A DNA stretch of 64,000 nucleotides from Hydractinia symbiolongicarpus (Eukaryota > Cnidaria > Hydrozoa > Anthoathecata > Hydractiniidae): NCBI RefSeq assembly GCF_029227915.1, contig NC_079882.1, forward strand, positions 1,178,001-1,242,000, given 5' to 3'. Each line of letters begins with the position of its first letter. The first letter of the stretch is position 1. The notes beneath the pieces were generated by a model. It was not told the DNA's origin. It was given only the letters and a program-made list of their open reading frames with translations, and made no database searches. A program made the position numbers and the translations under genes. This document shows, one piece after another, positions 38,701 through 50,842 of the stretch.

Positions 38701-39591
38701 TTCAGCGCGCGATAACGGATAGGATTGGTCCCACAGTAAAGAATGATTTATTAAACTAAATTTTTAAATGAAGCGCTACCACAGCGCCCAGTGTGATCGC
38801 TGAGTTCCGGCAATCACGTCAAATTAAACAGAATGTTGTTTCTTGGAGTCCAATTGTCTTATTTATCACATTTATCAGGTCACAGTCCAAAGTTAGTTCA
38901 ATTAAGTCCCAAAGTGAATCGTTTCATGGTTAAAAGCGATGCAACCTAGTAATCTCAGAAACATATCGCTAAATACATGTTGGTACCAATATGTAACCCA
39001 ACCGTTGTAACTCAAACGGACTGACACCGTTAGAAAGTCAATGAAATGTAGTTTTTGAAACTGTGGCTATTTCTTCAGGGCGCGATAACGGATAGGATTG
39101 GTCCCACAGTAAAGAATGATTTATTAAACTAAATTTTTTAATGAAGCGCTACCACAGCGCCCAGTGTGATCGCTGAGTTCCGGCAATCACGTCAAATTAA
39201 GAAGAATGTTTTTTCTTGGAATCCATTGTCTCATTTATCACATTTATCAGGTCACAGTCAAAAGTTATTTCAATTAAGTCCCACAGTCAATCGTTTCATT
39301 GTTAAAAACTATGCAACCTAGCAATCTCAGAAAAATATCGCTAAATACATGTTGACACCAATATGTGACCCAACCGTTGTAACTCAAACGGACTGACAGC
39401 GTTAGAAAGTCCATGAAATGTAGTTTTTGAAACTGTCTCTATTTCTTCATCGCGCAATTACGGCTAGGATTGGTCCCACAGTAAAAAATGACTTATTAAT
39501 TTAAATTTTTAAATGAAATGCTACTACAGCACCCAGTGTAAACGCTGAGTTCCGGCAAACATGTCAAATTAAGAAGAATGTTATTTCTTGG
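35705..39591 (+). repeat. 11-unit HOR (3,887 bp), copy 3
   Basis: Unit starts 35955 (short), 36146, 36518, 36891 (medium), 37249, 37622, 37994, 38366 (medium), 38724, 39097, 39469. The copy ends at AGTCCAATTG (39592), after which TATTTATCAC replaces the TATTAATCAC that opens each copy. Private differences include CAGTAAATCG near 38,183. Most of this copy also recurs at 50843-53761. Confidence 0.96.
35955..36145 (+). repeat. Short satellite unit 15 (191 bp)
   Basis: CCTCAG subtype with AAGCTT at 35972, 11-unit copy 3. Confidence 0.95.
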
Positions 39592-41301
39592 AGTCCAATT
39601 GTCTTATTTATCACATTTATCAAGTCACAGTCCAAAGTTAGTTCAATTAAGTCCCAAAGTGAATCGTTTCATTGTTAAAAGCGATGCAACCTAGTAATCT
39701 CAGAAACATATCGCTAAATACATGTTGGTACCAATATGTGACCCAACCGTTGTAACTCAAACGGACTGACACCGTTAGAAAGTCAATGAAATGTAGTTTT
39801 TGAAACTGTCGCTATTTTTTCAACGCGCGATAACGGCTAGGATTGGTTCCACAGAAAAGAATAACTTTTTTATCTAAATTTCAAATGAAGCGCTACCACA
39901 TCGCCCACTGGGAAATCATGATAATTTAAGAAGAATGTTATTTCTTGGAATCCAATTTTCTCATTTACCACATTTATCAGGTCACAGTCCAAGTTTAGTT
40001 CAATTAAGTCCCAAAGTCAATTGTTTCCCTGTTAAAAGCGATACAACCTAGTAATATCAGATAAATATCGCTAAATACATGTTGGTAGGAATATGTGACC
40101 CAACCGTTGTAACTCAAAAGGACTGACACCGTTAGAATGTCAATGAAATGTAGTTTTTGAACCGGTCGCTAGTTTTTCAGCGCGCGATCACGGATAGGAT
40201 TGGTCTCACAGTAAAAAATGATTTAATAATCTAAATTTTTAAATGAAGCGCTACCACAGCGCCCAGTGTGATCGCTGAGTTTCGGCAATCACGTCAAATT
40301 AAACAGAATGTTATTTCTTGGAGTCCAACTGTCTCATTTATCACATTTATCAAGTCAGAGTCCAAAAATAGATCAATTACGTCCCACAGTCAATCGTTTC
40401 ACTGTTAAAAGCGATGCAACCTAGTAATATCAGACAAATATCGCTAAATACATGTTGGTACGAATATGTGACCCTACCGTTGAAACTCAAGCGGACTGAC
40501 ACCGTTAGAAAGTCAATGAAATGTAGTTTTTGAAACTGTTGCAATTATTTCAGCGCGCGAATACGGCTAGGATTAGTGCGACAGTGAAAAATGACTTATT
40601 AATATAAATTTTTAAATGAAGCGCTACCACAGCACCCAGTGGGCAATCATGTCAAATTAAGAGGAATGTTATTTCATGGAGTCCAATTTTCTCATTTATC
40701 ACATTTACCAGGTCACAGTCCAAACTTAGTTCAATTAAGTCCCACAGTCAATCGCATCACTGTTAAAAGCTATGCCACCTAGTAATCTCAGAAAAATATC
40801 GCTAAATACATGTTGGCACCAATATGTGACCCAACCGTTGTAACTCAAACGGTCTAACACCGTTAGAAAGTCAATGAAAAGTAGTTTTTGAAACAGTCAC
40901 TATTTCTTCAGCGCGCAATTACGGCTAGGATTGGTTCCACAGTAAAGAATGACTTATTTATCTAAATTTTTAAATGAAGCGCTACTACAGCACACAGTGT
41001 AATCGCTGGGTCCCGGCAATCACGTCAAATTAAGAAGAATGTTTTTTCTTGGAGTCCATTGTCTCATTTATCACATTCATCAGGTCACAGTCCAAAGTTA
41101 GTTCAATTAAGTCCCACCGTCAATCGTTTCATTGTTAAAAGCTATGCAACCTAGTAATCTCAGAAAAATATCGCTAAATACATGTTGGCACCAATATGTG
41201 ACCCACCCGTTGTAACTCAAACTGACTGACACCGTTAGAAATTCAATGAAATGTAGTTTTTGAAACTGTCGCTATTTCTTCAGCGCGCGATAACGGCTAG
41301 G

Positions 41302-41492
41302 ATTGGTTCCACAGTAAAAAGCTCGTTAAAAGCTATGCAACCTAGTGATCTCAGAAAAATACCGCTAAATACATGTTGGCACCAATATGTGACCCAACTG
41401 TTGTAACTCAAACGGTTTGACACCGTTAGAAAGTCAATGAAATGTAGTTTTTGAAACTGTCGCTATTTCTTCAGCGCGCGATAACGGCTAGG
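41302..41492 (+). repeat. Short satellite unit 16 (191 bp), HindIII site lost
   Basis: CCACAG subtype in which AAGCTT has become AAGCTC; also GTGATCTCAG and AATACCGC. This variant recurs only at 55100 and 59331. Confidence 0.95.
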
Positions 41493-42222
41493 ATTGGTTC
41501 CACAGAAAAGAATAACTTATTTATCTAAATTTTTAAATGAAACGCTACCACAACGCCCAGTGGGCAATCATGATAAATTAAGAAGAATGTTATTTCTTGG
41601 AGTCCAATTTTCTCATTTATCACATTTATCAGGTCACAGTCCAAATTTATTTCAATTAAGTCCCACAGTCGATCGTTTCATTGTTAAAAGCTATGCAACC
41701 TAGTAATCTCAGAAAAATATCGCTAAATACATGTTGGCACCAACATGTGACCCAACTGTTGTAACTCATACTGACTGACACAGTTAAAAATTCAATGAAA
41801 TGTAGTTTTTGAAACTGTCAGTATTTTTTCAGCGCACAATTACGGCTAGGATTGGTTCCACAGTAAAAAATGACTTATTTATCTAAATATTTAAATGAAG
41901 CGCTACTACAGCACACAGTGTAATCGCTGAGTTCCGGCAATCACGTCAAATTAAGAAGAATGTTTTTTCTTGGAATCCATTGTCTCTTTTATCACATTTA
42001 TCAGGTCACAGTCAAAAGTAAGTTCAATTAAGTCCCACAGTCAATCGTTTCATTGTTAAAAGCTATGCAACCTAGTAATCTCAGAAAAATTTCGCTAAAT
42101 ACATGTTGGCACCAATATGTGACCCAACCGTTGTAACTCAAACGGACTGACACCGTTAGAAAGTCCATGAAATGTAGTTTTTGAAACTGTCTCTATTTCT
42201 TCAGCGCGCAATTACGGCTAGG

Positions 42223-44400
42223 ATTGGTTCCACAGTAAAGAATGACTTAATAACCTAAATTTTTAAATGAAGCGCTATAACATCGCCCAGTGTAATCGCT
42301 GAGTTCCGGCAAACATGTCAAATTAAGAAGAATGTTATTTCTGGGAGCCCAATTTTCTCATTTATCACATTTATCAGGTCACAGTCCAAAGTTAGTTCAA
42401 TTAAGTCCCAAAGTGAATCGTTTCATTGTTAAAAGCGATGCAACCTAGTAATCTCAGAAACATATCGCTAAATACATGTTGGTACCAATATGTGACCCAA
42501 CCGTTGTAACTCAAACGGACTGACACCGTTAGAAAGTCAATGAAATGTAATTTTTGAAACTGTAGCTGTTTCTTCAGCGCGCGATAACGGATAGGATTGG
42601 TTCCACAGTAAAGAATGACTTATTTATCTAAATTTTTAAATGAAGCGCTACCACATCGCCCACTGGAAAATCATGATAAATTAAGAAGAATGTTATTTCT
42701 TGGAGTCCAATTTTCTCATTTATCACATTTATCAGGTCACAGTCCAAGTTTAGTTCAATTAAGTCCCACAGTCAATTGTTTCACTGTTAAAAGCGATACA
42801 ACCTAGTAATAACAGATAAATATCGCTAAATACATGTTGGTAGGAATATGTGACCCAACCGTTGTAACTCAACCGGACTGACACCGTTAGAAAGTCAATG
42901 AAATGTAGTTTTTGAACCGGTCGCTATTTTTTCAGCGCGCGATCACGGATAGGATTGGTCCGACAGTAAAAAATGATTTATTAATCTAAATTTTTAAATG
43001 AAGCGCTACCACAGCACCCAGTGGGCAATCATGTCAAATTAAGAGGAATGTTATTTCTTGGAGTCCAATTTTCTCATTTATCACATTTACCAGGTCACAG
43101 TCCAAAGTTAGTTCAATTAAGTCCCACCGTCAATCGTTTCATTTTTAAAAGCTATGCAACCTAGTAATCTCAGAAAAATATCGTTAAATACATGTTGGCA
43201 CCAATATGTGACCCAACCGTTGTAACTCAAACTGACTGACACCGTTAGAAAGTCAATGAAATGTAGTTTTTGAAACTGTCGCTATTTCTTCAGCGCGCGA
43301 TAACGGCTAGGATTGGTTCCACAGTAAAGAATGACTTATTAACCTAAATTTTTAAATGAAGCGCTACCACATCGCCTAGTGTAATCGCTGAGTTCCGGCA
43401 AACATGTCAAATTAAGAAGAATGTTATTTCTGGGAGCCCAATTTTCTCATTTATCACATTTATCAGGTCACAGTCCAAAGTTAGTTCAATTAAGTCCCAA
43501 AGTGAATCGTTTCATTGTTAAAAGCGATGCAACCTAGTAATCTCAGAAATATATCGCTAAATACATGTTGGTACCAATATGTGACCCAACCGTTGTAACT
43601 CAAACGGACTGACACCGTTAGAAAGTCAATGAAATGTAGTTTTTGAAACTGTAGCTGTTTCTTCAGCGCGCGATAACGGATAGGATTGGTTCCACAGTAA
43701 AGAATGACTTATTTATCTAAATTTTTAAACGAAGCGCTACCACATCGCCCACTGGGAAATCATGATAAATTAAGAAGAATGTTATTTCTTGGAGTCCAAT
43801 TTTCTCATTTATCACATTTATCAGGTCACAGTCCAAGTTTAGTTCAATTAAGTCCCACAGTCAATTGTTTCACTGTTAAAAGCGATACAACCTAGTAATA
43901 TCAGATAAATATCGCTAAATACATGTTGGTAGGAATATGTGACCCAACCGTTGTAACTCAAACGGACTGACACCGTTAGAAAGTCAATGAAATGTAGTTT
44001 TTGAACCGGTCGCTATTTTTTCACCGCGCGATCACGGATAGGATTGGTACCACAGTAAAAAATGATTTATTAATCTAAATTTTTAAATGAAGCACTACCA
44101 CAGCGCCCAGTGTGATCGCTGAGTTTCGGCAATCACGTCAAATTAAACAGAATGTTATTTCTTGGAGTCCAATTGTCTCATTTATCACATTTATCAAGTC
44201 AGAGTCCAAAGTTAGATCAATTACGTCCCACAGTCAATCGTTTCACTGTTAAAAGCGATGCAACCTAGTAATATCAGACAAATATCGCTAAATACATGTT
44301 GGTACGAATATGTGACCCAACCGTTGAAACTCAAACGCACTGACACCGTTAGAAAGTTAATGAAATGTAGTTTTTGAAACTGTTGCTATTATTTCAGCGC
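42223..44400 (+). repeat. 3-unit repeat (1,089 bp), two copies
   Basis: Units 42223-42596-42954 (373+358+358 bp) are followed by 43312-43685-44043 at an offset of 1,089 bp. Shared marks are CTGGGAGCCC, TGTAGCTGTTTCTTCAGC, the CCACTGG medium unit and GAACCGGTCGC. The first two units of each copy match well; the third matches only in part, since 42954 is a medium unit while 44043 is long. Confidence 0.8.
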
Positions 44401-45875
44401 GCGATAACGGCTAGGATTGGTGCGACAGTTAAAAATGACTTATTAATATAAATTTTTAAATGAAGCGCTACCACAGCACCCAGTGGGCAATCATGTCAAT
44501 TTAAGAGGAATGTTATTTCTTGGAGTCCAATTTTCTCATTTATCACATTTACCAGGTCACAGTCCAAACTTAGTTCAATTAAGTCCCACAGTCAATCGCA
44601 TCACTGTTAAAAGCTATGCAACCTAGTAATCTCAGAAAAATATCGCTAAATACATGTTGGCACCAATATGTGACCCAACCGTTGTAACTCAAACTGACTG
44701 ACACCGTTAGAAAGTCAATGAAAAGTAGTTTTTGAAACTGTCACTATTTCTTCAGCGCGCAATTACGGCTAGGATTGGTTCCACAGTAAAGAATGACTTA
44801 TTTATCTAAATTTTTAAATGAACAGCTACTACAGCACACAGTGTAATCGCTGAGTTTCGGCAATCACGTCAAATTAAGAAGAATGTTTTTTCTTGGAGTC
44901 CATTGTCTCATTTATCACATTTATCAGGTCACAGTCCAAAGTTAGTTCAATTAAGTCCCACCGTCAATCGTTTCATTGTTAAAAGCTATGCAACCTAGTG
45001 ATCTCAGAAAAATACCGCTAAATACATGTTGGCACCAATATGTGACCCAACCGTTGTAACTCAAACGGTTTGACACAGTTAGAAAGTCAATGAAATGTAG
45101 TTTTTGAAACTGTCGCTATTTCTTCAGCGCGCGATAACGGCTAGGATTGGTTCCACAGAAAAGAATAACTTATTTATGTAAATTTTTAAATGAGGCGCTA
45201 CCGCATCGCCCACTGGGCAATCATGATAAATTAAGAAGAATGTTGTTTCTTGGAGTCCAATTTTCTCATTTATCACATTTATCAGGTCACAGTCCAAAGT
45301 TAGTTCAATTAAGTCCCACCGTCAATCGTTTCATTGTTAAAAGCTATGCAACCTAGTGATCTCAGAAAAATACCGCTAAATACATGTTGGCACCAATATG
45401 TGACCCAACCGTTGTAACTCAAACGGTTTGACACCGTTAGAAAGTCAATGAAATGTAGTTTTTGAAACTGTCACTATTTTTTCAGCGCGCAATTACGGCT
45501 AGGATTGGTTCCACAGTAAAGAATGACTTATTTATCTAAATTTTTAAATGAAGCGCTACCACAGCACACAGTGTAATCGCTGAGTTCCGGCAATCACGTC
45601 AAATTAAGAAGAATGTTTTTTCTTGGAATCCATTGTCTCATTTATCACATTTATCAGGTCACAGTCAAAAGTTAGTTCAATTAAGTCCCACAGTCAATCG
45701 TTTCATTGTTAAAAGCTATGCAACCTAGTAATCTCAGAAAAATATCGCTAAATACATGTTGGCACCAATATGTGACCCAACCGTTGTAACTCAATCGGAC
45801 TGACACCGTTAGAAAGTCCATGAAATGTAGTTTTTGAAACTGTCTCTATTTCTTCATCGCGCAATTACGGCTAGG

Positions 45876-46236
45876 ATTGGTCCCACAGTAAAAAATTACT
45901 TATTAATTTAAATTTTTAAATGTAATGCTACTACAGCACCCAGTGTAAACGCTGAGTTCCGGCAAACATGTCAAATTAAGAAGAATGTTATTTCTTGGAG
46001 TCCAATTGTCTTATTTATCACATTTATCAAGTCACAGTCCAAAGTTAGTTCAATTAAGTCCCAAAGTGAATCGTTTCATTGTTAAAAAGTAATCTCAGAA
46101 ACATATCGCTAAATACATGTTGGTACCAATATGTGACCCAACCGTTGTAACTCAAACGGACTGACACCGTTAGAAAGTCAATGAAATGTAGTTTTTGAAA
46201 CTGTCGCTATTTCTTCAGCTCGCGATAACGGTTAGG
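45876..46236 (+). repeat. 361-bp B-E hybrid unit, copy 1
   Basis: Begins as type B (AAAAAATTACTTATTAATTT with AATGTAATGC) and ends as the 12-bp-deleted type E (TTGTTAAAAAGTAATC near 46,079). It lacks TTTATCCCATTT, so the exchange lies between there and the 12-bp junction or copies vary. Confidence 0.9.
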
Positions 46237-46609
46237 ATTGGTCCCACAGTAAAAAATGATTTATAAAACTAAATTTTTAAATGAAGCGCTACCACAGCGT
46301 CCAGTGTGATCGCTGAGTTCCGGCAATCACGTCAAATTAAACAGAATGTTATTTCTTGGAGTCCAATTGTCTTATTTATCACATTTAACAAGTCACTGTC
46401 CAAAGTTAGTTCAATTAAGTCCCACAGTCAATCGTTTCATTGTTAAAAGCTATGCAACCTAGTAATCTCAGAAAAATATCGCTAAATACATGTTGGCACC
46501 AATATGTGACCCAACCGTTGTAACTCAAACTGACTGACACCGTTAGAAATTCAATGAAATGTAGTTTTTGAAACTGTCGCTATTTCTTCAGCGCGCGATA
46601 ACGGCTAGG

Positions 46610-46800
46610 ATTGGTTCCACAGTAAAAAGCTTGTTAAAAGCTATGCAACCTAGTAATCTCAGAAAAATATCGCTAAATACATGTTGGCACCAATATGTGA
46701 CCCAACCGTTGTAACTCAAACGGACTGACACCGTTAGAAAGTCCATGAAATGTAGTTTTTGAAACTGTCTCTATTTTTTCAGCGCGCAATTACGGCTAGG
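46610..46800 (+). repeat. Short satellite unit 17 (191 bp)
   Basis: CCACAG subtype with AAGCTT at 46627. Its last third resembles types A and B (GACTGACACC and AGTCCATG) rather than the usual GTTTGACACC, so it is a hybrid. Confidence 0.93.
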
Positions 46801-47235
46801 ATTGGTCCCACAGTAAAAAATGACTTATTAATTTAAAATTTTAAATGAAGTGCTACTACAGCACGCAGTGTTATCGCTGAGTTCCAGCAAACATGTCAAA
46901 TTAAGAAGAATGTTATTTCTTGGAGTCCAATTGTCTTATTTATCACATTTATCAAGTCACAGTCCAAAGTTAGTTCAATTAAGTCCCACAGTCAATCGTT
47001 TCACTGTTAAAAGCGATGCAACCTAGTAATATCAGATAAATATCGCTAAATACATGTTGGTAGGAATATGTGACCCAACCAATCTAACTCAAACGGACTG
47101 ACACCGTTAGAAAGTCAATGAAATGTAGTTTTTGAAATTGTCGCTATTTCTTCAGCGCGCGATAACGGATAGGTTTGGTTCCACAGTAAAGAATGACTTA
47201 TTTATTTAAATTTTTAAATGAAGCGCTACCACATC

Positions 47236-47949
47236 GCCCACTGGGCAATCATGATAAATTAAAAAGAATGTTATTTTTGGAGTCCAATTTTCTCATTTAT
47301 CACATTTATCAGGTCACAGTCCAAATTTAGTTCAATTAAGTCCCACAGTCAATCATTTCACTGTTAAAAGCGATGCAACCTAGTAATATCAGATAAATAT
47401 CGCTAAATACATGTTGGTAGGAATATGTGACCCAACCGTTGTAACTCAAACGGACTGACACCGTTAGAAAGTCAATGCAATGTAGTTTTTGAACCTGTCG
47501 ATATTTTTTCAGCGCGTGATCACGGATAGGATTGGTCCCACAGTAAAAAATGATTAATTAATCTAAATTTTTAAGTGAAGCGCTACCACAGCGCCCACTG
47601 GGCAATCATGATAAATTAAAAAGAATGTTATTTTTGGAGTCCAATTTTCTCATTTATCACATTTATCAGGTCACAGTCCAAATTTAGTTCAATTAAGTCC
47701 CACAGTCAATCATTTCACTGTTAAAAGCGATGCAACCTAGTAATATCAGATAAATATCGCTAAATACATGTTGGTAGGAATATGTGACCCAACCGTTGTA
47801 ACTCAAACGGACTGACACCGTTAGAAAGTCAATGCAATGTAGTTTTTGAACCTGTCGCTATTTTTTCAGCGCGTGATCACGGATAGGATTGGTCCCACAG
47901 TAAAAAATGATTAATTAATCTAAATTTTTAAGTGAAGCGCTACCACAGC
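47236..47949 (+). repeat. Single-unit tandem duplication (357 bp x 2)
   Basis: A 357-bp stretch from CCCACTGGGCAATC onward occurs twice in direct succession (47,236-47,592 and 47,593-47,949). Both copies share a private one-base loss (TTATTTTTGG for TTATTTCTTGG) and differ, as far as I can see, only at CGATATT versus CGCTATT. It is the clearest example of one monomer being duplicated recently. Confidence 0.88.
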
Positions 47950-48260
47950 GCCCAGTGTAATCGCTGAGTTCCGGCAATCACGTCAAATTAAACAGAATGT
48001 TATTTCTTGGAGTCCAATTGTCTCATTTATCACATTTATCAAGTCACAGTCCAAAGTTAGTTTAAATACGTCCCACAGTCAATCGTTTCACTGTTAAAAG
48101 CGATGCAACCTAGTAATATCAGATAAATATCGCTAAATACATGTTGGTACGAATATGTGACCCAACCGTTGTAACTCAAACTGACTGACACCGTTAGAAA
48201 TTCAATGAAATGTAGTTTTTGAAACTGTCGCTATTTTTTCAGGGCGCGATAACGGCTAGG

Positions 48261-48451
48261 ATTGGTTCCACAGTAAAAAGCTTGTTAAAAGCTATGCAAC
48301 CTAGTAATCTCAGAAAAATATCGCTAAATACATGTTGGCACCAATATGTGACCCAACTGTTGTAACTCAAACGGTTTGACACCGTTAGAAAGTCAATGAA
48401 ATGTAGTTTTTGAAACTGTCACTATTTTTTCAGCGTGCAATTACGGCTAGG
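48261..48451 (+). repeat. Short satellite unit 18 (191 bp)
   Basis: CCACAG subtype at its start with AAGCTT at 48278, but the rest, ending in TTCAGCGTGC, matches 21672-21861. Exchange probably fell just after the junction. Confidence 0.94.
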
Positions 48452-49197
48452 ATTGGTTCCACAGTAAAGAATGACTTATTTATCTAAATTTTTAAATGAA
48501 GCGCTACAACAGCACACAGTGTAATCGCTGAGTTCCGGCAAACATGTCAAATTAAAAAGAATGTTATTTCTTCGAGTCCAATTGTCTTATTTATCACATT
48601 TATCAAGTCACAGTCTAAAGTTAGTTCAATTAAGTCCCAAAGTGAATCGTTTCATTGTTAAAAGCGATGCAACCTAGTAATCTCAGAAACATATCGCTAA
48701 ATACATGTTGGTACCAATATGTGACCCAACCGTTGTAACTCAAACGGACTGACACCGTTAGAAAGTCAATGAAATGTAGTTTTTGAAACTGTCGCTATTT
48801 CTTCAGCGCGCGATAACGGATAAGATTGGTCCCACAGTAAAGAATGATTTATTAAACCAAATTTTTAAATGAAGCGCTACCACAGCGCCCAGTGTGATCG
48901 CTGAGTTCCGGCAATCACGTCAAATTAAACAGAATGTTATTTCTTCGAGTCCAATTGTCTTATTTATCACATTTATCAAGTCACAGTCCAAAGTTAGTTC
49001 AATTAAGTCCTACAGTCAATCGTTTAATTGTTAAAGGCTATACAACCTAGTAATCTCAGAAAAATATCGCTAAATACATGTTGGCACCAATATGTGACCC
49101 AACCGTTGTAACACAAACTGACTGACACCGTTAGAAATTCAATGAAATGTAGTTTTTGAAACTTTCGCTATTTCTTCAGCGCGCGATAACGGCTAGG

Positions 49198-49388
49198 ATT
49201 GGTTCCTCAGTAAAAAGCTTGTTAAAAGCTATGCAACCTAGTAATCTCAGAAAAATATCGCTAAATACATGTTGGCACCAATATGTGACCCAACCGTTGT
49301 AACTCAAACGGTTTGACACCGTTAGAAAGTCAATGAAATGTAGTTTTTGAAACTGTCACTATTTTTTCAGCGCGCAATTACGGCTAGG
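49198..49388 (+). repeat. Short satellite unit 19 (191 bp)
   Basis: CCTCAG subtype with AAGCTT at 49215; counterpart of 22608 at an offset of 26,590 bp. Confidence 0.95.
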
Positions 49389-49760
49389 ATTGGTTCCACA
49401 GTAAAGAATGACTTATTTATCTAAATTTTTAAATGAAGCGCTACCACAGCACACAGTGTAATCGCTGAGTTCCGGCAATCACGTCAAATTAAGAAGAATG
49501 TTTTTTCTTGGAATCCATTGTCTCATTTATCACATTTATCAGGTCACAGTCAAAAGTTAGTTCAATTAAGTCCCACAGTCAATCGTTTCATTGTTAAAAG
49601 CTATGCAACCTAGTAATCTCAGAAAAATATCGCTAAATACATGTTGGCACCAATATGTGACCCAACCGTTGTAACTCAATCGGACTGACACCGTTAGAAA
49701 GTCCATGAAATGTAGTTTTTGAAACTGTCTCTATTTCTTCATCGCGCAATTACGGCTAGG

Positions 49761-50121
49761 ATTGGTCCCACAGTAAAAAATTACTTATTAATTTAAATTT
49801 TTAAATGTAATGCTACTACAGCACCCAGTGTAAACGCTGAGTTCCGGCAAACATGTCAAATTAAGAAGAATGTTATTTCTTGGAGTCCAATTGTCTTATT
49901 TATCACATTTATCAAGTCACAGTCCAAAGTTAGTTCAATTAAGTCCCAAAGTGAATCGTTTCATTGTTAAAAAGTAATCTCAGAAACATATCGCTAAATA
50001 CATGTTGGTACCAATATGTGACCCAACCGTTGTAACTCAAACGGACTGACACCGTTAGAAAGTCAATGAAATGTAGTTTTTGAAACTGTCGCTATTTCTT
50101 CAGCGCGCGAAAACGGATAAG
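49761..50121 (+). repeat. 361-bp B-E hybrid unit, copy 2
   Basis: Same hybrid as 45876 at an offset of 3,885 bp; switch from B to E falls between about 49,882 and 49,969. Marks the loss of three units relative to 23.2-24.4 kb. Confidence 0.9.
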
Positions 50122-50494
50122 ATTGGTCCCACAGTAAAGAATGATTTATTAAACTAAATTTTTAAATGAAGCGCTACCACAGCGCCCAGTGTGATCGCTG
50201 AGTTCCGGGAATCACGTCAAATTAAACAGAATGTTATTTCTTCGAGTCCAATTGTCTTATTAATCACATTTATCAAGTCACAGTCCAAAGTTAGTTCAAT
50301 TAAGTCCTACAGTCAATCGTTTCATTGTTAAAGGCTATGCAACCTAGTAATCTCAGAAAAATATCGCTAAATACATGTTGGCACCAATATGTGACCCAAC
50401 CGTTGTAACACAAACTGACTGACACCGTTAGAAATTCAATGAAATGTAGTTTTTGAAACTTTCGCTATTTCTTCAGCGCGCGATAACGGCTAGG

Positions 50495-50688
50495 ATTGGT
50501 TCCTCAGTAAAAAGCTTGTTAAAAGCTATGCAACCTAGTAATCTCAGAAAAATATCGCTAAATACATGTTGGCCCCAATATGTGACCCAACTGTTGTAAC
50601 TCAAACGGTTGTGTCAAACCGTTAGAAAGTCAATGAAATGTAGTTTTTGAAACTGTCACTATTTTTTCAGCGCGCAATTACGGCTAGG
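50495..50688 (+). repeat. Short satellite unit 20 (194 bp), inverted hairpin loop
   Basis: CCTCAG subtype with AAGCTT at 50512. Where the others read AACGGTTTGACACCGTT this one reads AACGGTTGTGTCAAACCGTT (50,605-50,624): the loop between the two AACGG/CCGTT arms is replaced by its reverse complement, adding 3 bp. Confidence 0.93.
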
Positions 50689-50842
50689 ATTGGTTCCACA
50701 GTAAAGAATGACTTATTTATCTAAATTTTTAAATGAAGCGCTACCACAGCACACAGTGTAATCGCTGAGTTCCGGCAATCAATTCAAATTAACAAGAATG
50801 TTTTTTCTTGGAATCCATTGTCTCATTTATCACATTTATCAG

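Larger units (their letters stand above)
39592..48260 (+). repeat. Irregular region rich in medium units
   Basis: Unit starts: 39842 (m), 40199, 40572 (m), 40930, 41302 (short), 41493 (m), 41851, 42223, 42596 (m), 42954 (m), 43312, 43685 (m), 44043, 44416 (m), 44774, 45146 (m), 45504, 45876 (361 bp), 46237, 46610 (short), 46801, 47174 (m), 47531 (m) and 47888, where m is medium. Ten of the 34 medium units fall here. No long tandem HOR covers it, but smaller ones do (three-unit repeat from 42,223; single-unit repeat from 47,236). It is a source or sister of 54-64 kb. Confidence 0.9.
48261..50842 (+). repeat. Rearranged copy of 21.7-24.6 and 25.0-25.3 kb
   Basis: Unit starts 48261 (short), 48452, 48825, 49198 (short), 49389, 49761 (361 bp), 50122, 50495 (short, 194 bp) and 50689. 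From about 48,280 to 49,880 it follows 21,690-23,290 at an offset of 26,590 bp. Then three units are missing and it follows 24,500 onward at 25,473 bp. The difference, 1,117 bp, equals 372+373+372. The unit at 49761 is a B-E hybrid created by that loss. The right end joins the 11-unit-type segment near 50,842. Confidence 0.85.
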
